From Labyrinthula sp. Ha (Eukaryota > Sar > Bigyra > Labyrinthulida > Labyrinthulaceae): DNA of 64,000 nucleotides. Shown in pieces: positions 35,798 to 46,500 of this stretch. Where the stretch lies: positions 1,116,001 through 1,180,000 of the forward strand of contig JAALGZ010000003.1 in assembly GCA_015227615.1 (NCBI GenBank), given 5' to 3'. The notes below the pieces were generated by a model. The model searched no databases. It saw only the letters and a list, made by a program, of their open reading frames with translations, and had not been told where the DNA came from. Each line of letters opens with the position of its first letter. Position 1 is the first letter of the stretch. A program made the position numbers and the translations under genes.

Positions 35798-36622
35798 TTC
35801 CTCTTTTTCAAAGATAAACTTCCGGTAATTAGTAACAAGTTCAAGTCCAACAGAAAACCATCGGTAGCGTAGATTACATGTTCTTGAAAACAGATCCAAA
35901 TATTGTTTCCCAGGTAACAAAGTCTCTGCTAATTCATAAATTTCTACCGGTTTCTGGCTCTGAGACAGTCGATTCGATAAGATTACGTCGTTGGCACGTC
36001 CTAACAATAACTCGGGATGATTCCCTTTTGTAGCTAAGATACACTTCTCGGTTGCGTGGCGAAGAATGTGTCCATTTCCCACAGCCAACTTATCATTCTT
36101 GGTCGTTTTGACCCAGGTAATTAGGTTTCGAAATTTAAACCCTTGTTGCTGTAGCCATAGTTTAGAAAGCTCCAATTTTGAATTGACAGTCCATAAAAGT
36201 ATGACACCATGTTTCATAAGTTTGCCAATATGAATACTCAAAATATCTCGGTCTGAAAGAGTAGAATATGATACACTTGCACCTCGTGTTGGAGCGGCTG
36301 ATAAATAACTCCAAGGTGGATCAATATGTATAAGATCGAATGTACCAAAGTAGTTGCATAATAAATTGATAGCTGTAGGTTCTATAATGTCTAATTTTAT
36401 CTGAGCACTTTCTGGCGGAGGCACTAAAATATCAATAGAAGTAAAAGGTGTGAATAGATCGGAGTCAGTAGCCAATACAAAATGATTTGATCCTCGACCG
36501 GATATTCTAAACTGTTCATCTTCAAGTTCCAAAATAACGTAGTCTGAAGAAGTAGACCACAGTAACATGTTATTCGTGTAAGAATCCTTTAAAGCCTCTA
36601 CCACTTCGTATTCGTGCTCCAC
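35798..36622 (-). other. MT-A70 adenine-N6 methyltransferase domain inside the Ty3-like element (approximate span)
   Basis: Part of the LTR element, not a host gene in place. MT-A70 enzymes (METTL3, METTL4, ciliate MTA1) put a methyl group on the N6 of adenine in RNA or DNA. The catalytic DPPW is encoded at 36311-36322 (context FDLIHIDPPWSYL). Further family blocks in order are GVILLWTVNSKL, ITWVKTTKNDKLAVGNGH, LRHATEKCILATKGN, SQSQKPVEIYELAE and LDLFSRTCNLRYRWFSVGLEL. DPPW favours a catalytic METTL3/MTA1-type rather than the inactive METTL14 type. Whether the template is RNA or DNA cannot be told. The element it belongs to is counted as broken. Confidence 0.88.
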
Positions 36623-36999
36623 GACAAATTTGAAGAATTTTGTTTTTTATTTTACGTTCCTTGATCAGCGACATCAATTCCTCTTCCAAAGTTTTTCTCT
36701 CAATCGTTGGTTCGTTCAAAACTGGAATGATGTCTCCTGGATTATAATAGTCGTTAAAAGTAAAATAGTCGATGTAATTTTCGATGTTATCCAGTCTTCT
36801 GAAAAACGGCACAACTACTTTATGTCTTTCCATAGGCGAGAACCCAAATCTCAATTGATTTAGTGCTCTGCGTAAACTGAGTTCTTCTATTCCCATATTA
36901 TTATCTCGTATATGAAAGGAATTGAATACATCCCTATTCTTCCTCGCTATTTTATAAAGATCGACAAAGATGTTATGATACTCCGAAGCGGCTTGCTTA

Positions 37000-37373
37000 A
37001 ACACAAGCTTCTGAAGCTGATTGTGTATTTTTTGCGTGTTCTTTCCAGGTAGGAGGTTAAGCTTTCTAATGATCTTGTGATTGCCAAATCCATATTTCAT
37101 TACAGCACAATGAAGAATCTCCTTCTCTTCTGGAAACCATCCTGGTACTGTAGTAGGAACGGCTTGACCTGAAGTTCCAGTATTCCTCACTGTATCTACA
37201 TCTTTACCATTTATCTTGATCCACATAGACCTTGATGCTTTCTTATATTTCCCTGTATAATCTTTCACAACATCTTCACTAAAGTTGGACAAGTCCTCGC
37301 ACATAGTCTGCCACGGCTCCCATCTCAACTCATCGTATTCTAACCACTTCGTTAACACTATGAGTTCATCTTG
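37000..37373 (-). other. chromodomain-like and SANT/Myb-like blocks of the Ty3-like element
   Basis: Directly behind the integrase C-terminal region the element encodes ELIVLTKWLEYDELRWEPW (about 37.32-37.37 kb), matching the chromodomain signature of a W-x-x-Y-D-x-x-W-E-P core. About 100 bases further on (37.00-37.15 kb) there is a SANT/Myb-like helix set, with GWFPEEKEILHCAVMKYGFG then LPGKNTQKIHNQLQ. Chromodomains steer chromovirus integration to marked chromatin. A SANT/Myb block next to an MT-A70 domain recalls the ciliate MTA1 complex, where a Myb-like partner binds DNA. That parallel is inference. Confidence 0.72.
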
Positions 37374-40300
37374 ATCAGTAAAGGAAAACTTCGAAAAATA
37401 TTCCACTTCTAACGGCGACTGGTTCGATAAAAAAGGTCTATGATCTTCTTAGTCGGCTTAAACGTTCCGTCTTCATAAGGCCATAATCTTGCAGCGTGAA
37501 CTATCTGGCACTTCCCCAGCAAGTCTTCGATCTGGTACACGTTGTCGCTGATCATTTTTATAATCCTATAAGGTCCAACAAAAAGAGGTAAATGCTTAAC
37601 TTGAGAAGCTTTTGTTCCTGATTTCGACAATAAAACCCAGTCTCCTACTGCGTATTGGATAACTGGTCCTCTTAGTTTATCATTATACGATTTATTCTTC
37701 CTTAGCCTTAATTCCAACGTGGTATCATAAGCGAACTCCAGTTTCTGTTTCATTAAATGTCGTATCTACTTGAGGCTGATATCGATATATTTCTTTCGTC
37801 TTTGAGTCAATTTGATAGATAAAGTAGCTGCAATACCTGAAACATTCTCTAATAAGGTGTTGGAAGTTATAGGTGGAGCCTGCATAAATAGCTCATTCTG
37901 TTTATAGCCGGCTTTTGTCTTTGACGGATAATTGTTCAATGAATCCATTATGGTGCCGATCAACTTATGTATCTCAGAACTATTTAACCTAAATTTAGAG
38001 CAAAGAGTTCTTATTATTCGAACTATCTTTGCGTTAGTCACCTCTACAACTCCGTTGGTCCATGGGCTAAACTTTATGCTAAAGTAGCGCTTGAAGTGAT
38101 AGATTTCGGATAGCGTGTGCAGCAGTTTTCCCGCGAAATATGCAGCATTGTCAGTAACCAAGGTGAAGTTATCATTTAACTGAAAATTTGCAAGGAATTC
38201 AATCAAAGCCAACGCCATGTTCGAGGCATCTTCTTTCTCCACACCCTTTAGAAATACTTTTTGTGTCACGTTGTCAACTAAAACTATGATCTTGTAGCTG
38301 CTGTTAATCAATAAAAAATCTGCGTGAATTATCTCCTTGGAATCTTCGATATAAGAGTAAGATGTAGAGGTCTTCTAACCAACTGTGGTTGATTGCTTGA
38401 ACAGTGTAAACACTTGCTGCGAAAATTCTGTATCAACTGCTTCAAACTGTATTTCCTGGGTATTTCGAAATAAAATGAACCCCTTAACATATCCTCTTCC
38501 TGCTTCGTCGATACGTGATTCTGGGATATGTGGTTTGAGATTATCAGCCTACAAATGAAGTTAGCATCCCACGGTATCCATATTTTATCCTCCTTCATAA
38601 TTAGGTCTTGTACTGTACCCTCCATATGCTGCCTCTGTATCTCCAGCAGTTCTTCGTCTGACGGCCTTTTGAACTTGTTCTTGTGCCACGGCGACAGGAA
38701 TGAAATCCTGTTCTCATCATACACCTCCTGTGTCTCCTCGTCGCCACTTGCTTCGATTCTCGCTCCATACGTTGACATATTATCTAAAAACATAATAACA
38801 TCGTCTTCTGGCTTGCCATCCGAGACCTTCTCATCGCAATATCTGTTGCCCCATCTGGATAAAATGTCCGCTGCAACATTCTCTTCACCTGGTATATGTC
38901 TAACTATCATATCAAATTGTTGGAACTGATAACTCCATCTATACATGCGGCCAACTTGTGTCTGACGTGGGCTGTTTTCGGGAGTTAGAACATATTGTAA
39001 GTTCTTGTGATCCATGAATACAGTGATAGTAGCCTCTTGTCCAAACAACAGCCATACAATTCTCTTGAATGAAAACCACATCGGATTGAGCTCTTTCAAG
39101 GAAATATGCCAGTTGAGTTGTCCCTTCTAAAATTTACCACTGAAGGAGAAAACCAGATAGTGCTGTTGTTCCCTAATGGGGATATTATCATTCAATAAAC
39201 CTGGGTTGCAATTTTCACAGTGGGTGATCATTAATCCCCAATACAAATCCGAAGCGTCCGCAAAAGGACATATCGGGGTATTAGGGTCATAATTTCTGAG
39301 GCGACGTTTCGATGCCTTATTTAATATTTCCAGAAGCTCGTTCTACTTCATTAAAGCTTCTTCATTCCAGTTGACTGCCTTGTTTTCCTTTTTCAATTGT
39401 GCTTTCGGCTTTTTCAGATCTACAAGCTTCGCGAAGTAGTCCCTGTATTCGGCGAGATGTTCCACAACCGGCGATAGCCAATTTGCAAGGTGCAATGCTT
39501 GTGCTAATTGATGGCAAAAATACGGCCTTTTCATATCCATTATTTTGTTGAAGTACTTCTCGCTGAAGTTCCAGTTTTCTTTGCTTATCTTCCTGCCGCA
39601 CCATTCCACTTCCTTCTTCAGCGAGAAACACTTGTCGATGTTAAGACGCAAATTAAGGGATATGAATCTATCGAGAAACTGCGAAAGATTTACGAGGTAG
39701 TTCTGAAAAGTTGTCGAATACACGACTATATCGTTAATCCAGCATATCGCATCGTCCTTCTTTTTTATAAACTTGTCTCCTAAAACCTCCGTCTGCATCC
39801 TTTCTTGAAACAGCATGGGCGTGTTTATCCACCCCATTGGACTACCTATCATCTCGTAAGCTTCTATTGGTGTAACTATGGTGGAAAAGTGTGTCGAGTT
39901 CTTATGCACCGGCATGTAATCGAAGCCGCTTAGGATATCAAACGTTCCATAGAACGAAGATCCCATTAGAACAAATACTTGCTGCTCCAAATTCGGTATG
40001 GTCAACGGCGTCTTGATCGTGACCTTGTTTAAAGGCTTCATATTCGTCACCATCCTGTATTTTTCAGGGCCTTTCTTGGGAACGAGAAATGTTTGGCAGC
40101 CGTGCTTGGGATTTCTACTTCGTTTTATTAACCCTCTTGCTTCCATGCTCTCTAGCTTCGTTCTCAGATACCCCAGCATCGTTGGTCCAGAATTTCTGGG
40201 TGTGTCGATTGAAAATACTGCGTTGGGGATGACATTCCAAAGTATCGGGTCCAGCTTAGACATTCGGGCTGGCGACTCTTTATCTCCAAAGGCTCTGAAC

Positions 40301-42849
40301 TTGTTGATAAGGATTTCCTTGAATTGCATCACTTCCTTGTCGATGTATTTGTCTCGAAGCTCCTCTACCTTCTTTTCTATTTTACTCTTGATTTTTTGTT
40401 CTTCGTTCGCGTCATCCTTCTCTGCGTTTTCACAGTAACCTATCTCCTCAGCCTCATATTCGTCTGGATCGTCTTCAGTATTAAAGATAATGGGGCTGTC
40501 GTAGCTGTTGATACTCCGCTGCAGATTCTTTTCCTTGTAAATGATGTTGAAAACCAGTAGGTCCATATTTGTTTCTGTACATACGAAATTATTCTGCGAT
40601 ATATAAATAGGACCTGAAGCGCAAACACTTCAGTTGTTCTGGTTGTTCAAGTGTTTTATGATGTTCGATTGCGTGGAAGTGTTCGGCTGACTAGATTGTG
40701 GTTGATGTTGATCGAGCGACGCATGGCGGGCTTGATGAACAAGCGAATTGTGAGTTAAATTGTGCGCTTCCTATCCGGGATATACCGCTGAGGCGTACAA
40801 GGCTTGATCCGGAGTAGCTTTAAGCTTGTAGAGGTCATCAAATCTAACTAATATTCATTGCCACTGCGGGGAGTCAACGAGAGCTATTTTCATCCTAGGA
40901 GGCTCATTCTCTTTTCCATCATTATACTTGATCTTCATCCTGATCAAACCACTGTGTGTAACCCGAATACGTTGCTAATTTGGTGAAATAACATATCTCT
41001 ATTTACGCATAGGATACACAGTGTGGAAAAGAGGAGAACGGTGCTGGAAACCTCCAACTGTTGCAGTGGCGCCTCTATCAAGACAACATTTAACCGGTTG
41101 TCACGATCCCATTGGAACGAATATATATATATTTGAGCTTTCTCCTGGTTCAGTACTTGTCAATTCACTCCTTCAAACCTCCTGACTGTGATATTCTGAG
41201 CTCTGTTTGTGTCCCTGGTGTCTGACTGATACGACTGTATGCTTCCATGAGTTGCTTCCTGAAGATGTTGGTTAAATCTTCTGATCGTTGCGGCGTTGGC
41301 GTTGTCAACTCTCCCTCCTCTTTGTACCATCGGCGAAAATCTGGGCATGTTTCTATTATTCTGGGCTCTTAAAAATATGGACTCCAATCCATTTGCCCTA
41401 CGCATTTGATTTACTGGACAGTCCCTTTGGTAGTGGTCAGGTTTGGAGCATATTCTGCAGCTCCTATCAAACTGTGGTGCTGTAAGAATGTATTGGGGCG
41501 ACTGATGATATTGAAAGGTTTGGGGGTAGCGATTATCTTGTTGAAACGGTGTGCTTTGGTGGTATGGTGGTGGGGTCTGGCCAGTATAGGTTGCAAGAGC
41601 TTGAGTAGGTTGTGGGCTTACTACATTATATGGGATTGTCGATGCAGCAGGTTGGTTGACTGGTTGTTGAGAATATTGCGTTTCGTGTATCGGATGCTGC
41701 TTCACCTGCATGACTTCATCCATCTTTATCTCCTCCTCGTGTTCGTTCATGGCCCATTGTTTCAGTTTGAGAAGTTGCTCCAATGGTTCCAAACCCGGTT
41801 TCTTCACGCTTTCCAACTTTTGGAGATGTACATATTGGTCTTTATCCAGTAACCTTTTCTGTGCAGCGCTAACTAATTTGTGGAGCTGATTGTAATCGTC
41901 GGTATCTATCTCAAACCGTGTTGGAAGTTTGGAGATCGTAATCTTTAGAACTTGCTTCTCGACCCTCTTGTCCTTCATTTCTTTTAAAGTAACTAGCATC
42001 TTGACATTATTGATAAAATACTTGACCTGCAACCTGTGAGGTTTATCTTCTGGCCACTTTAATTGAGAACGTAAAATCCGTATGTTAATTTCTCTCTTTT
42101 CATCGTCGTATTCTGCAAGGATTTGGTCCAACACTCCTCTAATAACCGTATCTGTTTTCACATCATACACGTCGTTGAGTTCTCTAACTATTCTTCCGTC
42201 AATATAGTACTGGATCGATATATACCCCCCCCCCCCGACTGGTGGGTGTATGCATGTGTAAAACTGATTACATCCTCAGTCGATAAAGATTTGAGAAAAG
42301 GTGGGTTCGGGGCGCTTTGTATAAAGAAAGTGTTGCGGGGAGAGTTTGTAGGGGTCGGTGGGATATGTTGCTTGCTTTGGTTGTTGCCTGCTCCAGTTTT
42401 TGGTGTCTCGTTTCCGTGTTCGTCCGCTGACATATTCCTGTATTTCGTATGCTTTTTATTAATGACGTGGTATGATGAATAGTCGAGCCTTTTACTAAAC
42501 TATCTCGTGTCGCAGGTTTATTTCGTTCCAAGGACCAAAAGTTCTTATTTCTATGATAAGGTGTCTTTAAAGGAGTGTCTTTAAAGCCTTTTGAATACCT
42601 TGCTGTCTTCTCTTGAAGATTCTCGAAATTTGCTTCAGCTGCTTTGGGAGGAACAGCTAGAAGTTTTTCTCGGAATTGGGTGTATACTTCGGTGTCTTTA
42701 GAAAGGCAAGGTTCACTTAAAGTCTCTGAAACTTTGCGGGGACGTAAGTGTAATATAGTTTCTTCGGTAGCTTGGTCTACTACGTACTTACCGTCTCTTG
42801 AAAGCTTGAAATTCAGTATCTTGACAAATGTAAATGTAGAATCTTTCTC

Positions 42850-42861
42850 TTGTTCGAACAA
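42850..42861. other. 12-bp perfect palindrome at the primer-binding position
   Basis: TTGTTCGAACAA abuts the inner edge of the 5' LTR of the Ty3-like element, exactly where reverse transcription is primed. Its TTCGAA core resembles a tRNA T-loop, so internal tRNA priming or self-priming are both conceivable. Confidence 0.5.
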
Positions 42862-42986
42862 TGATCAGATCCTACGCTTGATCTTTTTATATAAATATAT
42901 GTGACTTGAAATGTGTCTTTTGTAAGTGTCGAAGTTAAGTATTAACGTACAAATTAGACATCAGAATCACAACGGATAAACCACCA
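42862..42986 (-). repeat. 5' LTR of the Ty3-like element
   Basis: Partner of 35673-35797, with the same length and TG...CA ends. It is followed on the outside by ATTG (42987-42990), the right copy of the target duplication. Confidence 0.9.
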
Positions 42987-43416
42987 ATTGTGACATACAA
43001 AACGCCTAAACTATCATTTTGGGAATGTTATATTGGAAAAAAATTAAATCTTGAGCTTTTGAATAATTTTATTTGAGTTTTGCGGGTTTTCTCAAAGTGC
43101 ATTCCCAGAGATCACTGCTACTATAGCCTCAGATTACATAATGGGGCACAGTGGCTATTGGTTGCAATACGAGAGCGAATGCATTCCCTATTTAATTTAC
43201 TTTACGCACTAGTTGTAATGTCTCAACTGTGGAAGATACATGTACCATGAATTCCTGGGTACATATGAGTAAAACGTAGTCGAGCCGTGAGCTTCAGCCA
43301 TACACCTTTTCTTTCTTACCTAGTTAGACCCTAGAAGTAGGAAACAAGGGCCCGTTATCGAAATTTCCTCAACGCAAAATTCCATTACGAATCCGTTAAG
43401 AGCGGTTACCGTTTCT

Positions 43417-43560
43417 ACCGCTAAGTAGGCGTGTTTATCGAGATATTAAAAGTTTCTCGAGAAGGATTTTACCTAAATATCTGTATTGTGAGATAACGAG
43501 GGAGCTGTTCTCGAAAAGTTCTCGTTAAGATTCTCTTGTTAAACACGCCTACCGCTAAGT
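43417..43560. mobile_element. 124-bp MITE-like element with 10-bp target duplication
   Basis: The element spans 43427-43550. It has perfect 11-bp terminal inverted repeats AGGCGTGTTTA / TAAACACGCCT and is flanked on both sides by the direct repeat ACCGCTAAGT (43417-43426 and 43551-43560). Its inner arms are partly complementary too (TCTCGAGAA against TTCTCGA), so it could fold back. It has no coding capacity. A 9-11 bp duplication is typical of Mutator-like transposons, so it is probably a non-autonomous Mutator derivative. The perfect duplication suggests a fairly young insertion. Confidence 0.85.
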
Positions 43561-46500
43561 CAAGCTCAAAAGTTACTATTAAATGGAAATAACCATAAAT
43601 AAACAGGGACCACAAAAGGTAGGATATGTACTAGTGTCTTCTAGTAGTTTGGAAGACCTCCAAAACTATAGAGTTTCTGCCCCAACTTAAAGTTTGAAAA
43701 AAAAATAATTCCAGCCAAAAGAACAAGAAAAGTTGTTTGCTTAAGCAAAATGGTGCCACCAATACGAGTACATAATGGTTTTTGAGGATGAAAAAGCAAA
43801 GTTTTTTTAAGAAAAACCAAAAACTGGTGACCTCATACTTTCAGAGTTTTTGGTTAGTTGAGCCATGTGGATACTATGTTTGTTTATGAGCAATGGGCTA
43901 ATTCAGTCTCTATTAAATGAAATATGTGTTTAGAATGAATTGAAAACACACTATCGACATATTATTCTCAAAAAAAAACATCAAATTGCTAAGAGATTCC
44001 TTGACCTAAGATCCTAAAATTATCGTGCTTATCGCTGGTACCACTAATTTTATGATGTACTAAGGGTTTCTTAACGGCAGTAGGTCTAAGCGAAATTTAG
44101 CAAAACCATTCCCAATAAATAACATTAAGAAGCTAACGAACCATAAAGCTACAAAGCTAATGCCTTCAATACATATAATGACACACTTTTTATTAAGTCT
44201 AGTTCTTAAGTTATAGCTATGTCATACCATACCATAAGAATCATATTATTTCCTCGAAAATCTATAAGAATTTCCAAAAAGAAAAGTAATTTCCGATGAA
44301 ATCAAGTGAAGAATCTAGATGTGTGAAAACTTCAAGTTGTTAATTAAATGCATAGAGGAGGAATAATGACTATATTCTGGTAGCAGTACGATCAAGTTTT
44401 ACTTATGCATTGCAGAATTTATTTGCGTTTCCATTTCAGTTTAACTTATGGATGAGTTACCCCAAAGATAAAACCCCGTCGGATATTTTACTTTCTTATT
44501 TGATAGATGCGCTTATTTTACATTTTAGATAATATTTCATGATAGTTTATTTACCTCCTGGAGGTAAATATCAACGCTAGAAAGCATTTGACAGTTATAT
44601 TCCTATTCTTCTGACTATGGTGAAGAAAAGGCTTATATTTTAATGGAAATTTACCGTTTTGATGTTATTATAATAGATAAGAAAGATAACCATTTTCTCC
44701 TGCAAAAAACTTGAGCTTAAAGCTAACAAAGATAATCTAAATGCGGTATAATTAATTGAACTAGTTTCAGTAATAGAAATGGCAAGAATTAAATGAAATT
44801 TGGTCAAACAATAATAACAAACTATGAAATACATCTAGTTGAAAAAGTTTGTATGGGATACTTTCAAATTTCTAACTCCGTTTCAGTTTTATCACATCAA
44901 AACATAGAATACAATACATTTCAATCTGTCACAATTATTAAAATGTATGTCATAGAAGTCAATGAAAAGTTTTTTGGTATTTTTTACTCTACTTTGAACT
45001 TAGAGGTGTCGGGATAAGAACAAAACCAAATGCTATGGATATTTATTTTACTTCTTTTACAAGCTGTATTTCTTAATAAAGTTAGAAGTTTAAATATACA
45101 AAAACAGCAGCTAGTTAATCAGTATAGGTAAATCTTTAAGTGACATTTGTGCATGGACATTGTGAAATTAGTTTCAATAAAAGAGAACATTGGCCATGTG
45201 ATTGGTAACCTCCTTCGGGCTTTTGGGTTTATCAATTATTATATTTTTGAATAAACAAGAATATTAGCTTTGCCGAATTTATTGTAAATATGAAAAACAT
45301 ATTGTTCCATTTACGTCTGAAATCCATATATGATATAAGTGAATGTTTTTTAGGGCGGGTTTTTTGTTGTTACTCTTATCTTGAGCTATCGAATGTATTA
45401 AAAATAATATTCTTATACGGTGATTAATGACTCTAAGAGTACACTATTGAGCTACAACTATAAATATAGTATCTATGTTATATGAACTTATGTGTATTCT
45501 GTTTTGCGATGGAATGAGGTTTTCGAACTGATGCGAAATGCAAAAATCTTCTTTTGAGATTTTTGTGGTAAGTAGTACACTAAGAACTAATGTTAGAATG
45601 ACAAACAACAGAAAATTCATCAAAGACGAAGCATAACACCAGGGGTACATAAGGAACTTAACATTTTAAATTGTTTTCATATGTATTTACAAAACCAAAG
45701 ACAAATTTTGTATAATTTAGCTTTGGAAGATATTGATATGAGAATTCGGATTGAAACCATAAACAAGAGTATCGTCATAATCTTGATTTCATAATTATGT
45801 TTTTAGCACTTTCTCTGTTGTTAAAATTAAAAACTTTGGCACAAAGAACGTTATGTAAACTCTTTAATCTTATCTATTGAAACATCGTTAGCTAAAAAGA
45901 ATTTAGTTTTGTGCTATTTTAGGAAACCTTTATTCCAGGATATTATTATTTTCCATACTGTCGTAATATGTGTCACTGATTTGTTATTGGCTACCATCGT
46001 TACCCAAATTATAATTACCCAAAATAACATAATAGAATCATTATATATCACAAGAGCAAAACAAAGTTAAAATTAGAAAATAACATTGTTTGCATTTATA
46101 AAGCAGTTGATGAATGGGAGATATATTTATATCATGTATTAGAATTATCTGAACACATTATTCATACATTAAAGTAATTTAATCACCCTAGAAGCCATAA
46201 TTCATAGCTTTAACTCTTTTAAACAGAAAATTCAGGAAAATAAATTAATAATGAAGATGAATAAGTAAAGTAACCAATAAGAGTAGAACATGTTTTAAAT
46301 GAAGCTATGGAGGCATTTTTATAAAGGTTGAGCATATCTAATAGTATAAACCCGTTTTGTTATATTTTAACTGGAAAATAGAGCTTCGTATAACTTTAAC
46401 ACTATTCAAATTATACAACTATCAAGATGGAACAATGAAGAACTAAAGCGAAACTTGTACATTGTGTAAACGAAGCTATGACAGCATTTTCTCAAAATGT

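Larger units (their letters stand above)
35673..42986 (-). mobile_element. Ty3/chromovirus-like LTR retroelement carrying an MT-A70 methyltransferase
   Basis: A 7.3-kb element on the minus strand with 125-bp LTRs and a 4-bp target duplication ATTG (35669-35672 and 42987-42990). Reading 5' to 3' on its own strand there is a gag region with a CCHC knuckle (CRICSKPDHYQRDC, about 41.4 kb), then reverse transcriptase (about 39.7-40.2 kb, FLVPKKGPEKYRMV and TFDILSGFDYMPV), RNase H (about 38.8-39.1 kb, FMDHKNLQYVL), integrase (about 37.8-38.5 kb) with its C-terminal barrel, a chromodomain-like block (about 37.25-37.37 kb), a SANT/Myb block and an MT-A70 methyltransferase that ends at the 3' LTR. RNase H before integrase plus the chromodomain marks the Ty3 chromovirus order. 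The element is broken, with roughly half a dozen breaks, yet the LTRs differ at only about three positions, so the insertion is recent. Confidence 0.92.

Noticed and set aside
41406-41852. 148-codon open frame on the plus strand
   Set aside because: Mirror of the gag region of the Ty3-like element on the other strand.
42850-42861. TTCGAA core as part of a tRNA gene
   Set aside because: No cloverleaf arms or acceptor stem around it; it lies at the LTR edge of the Ty3-like element.
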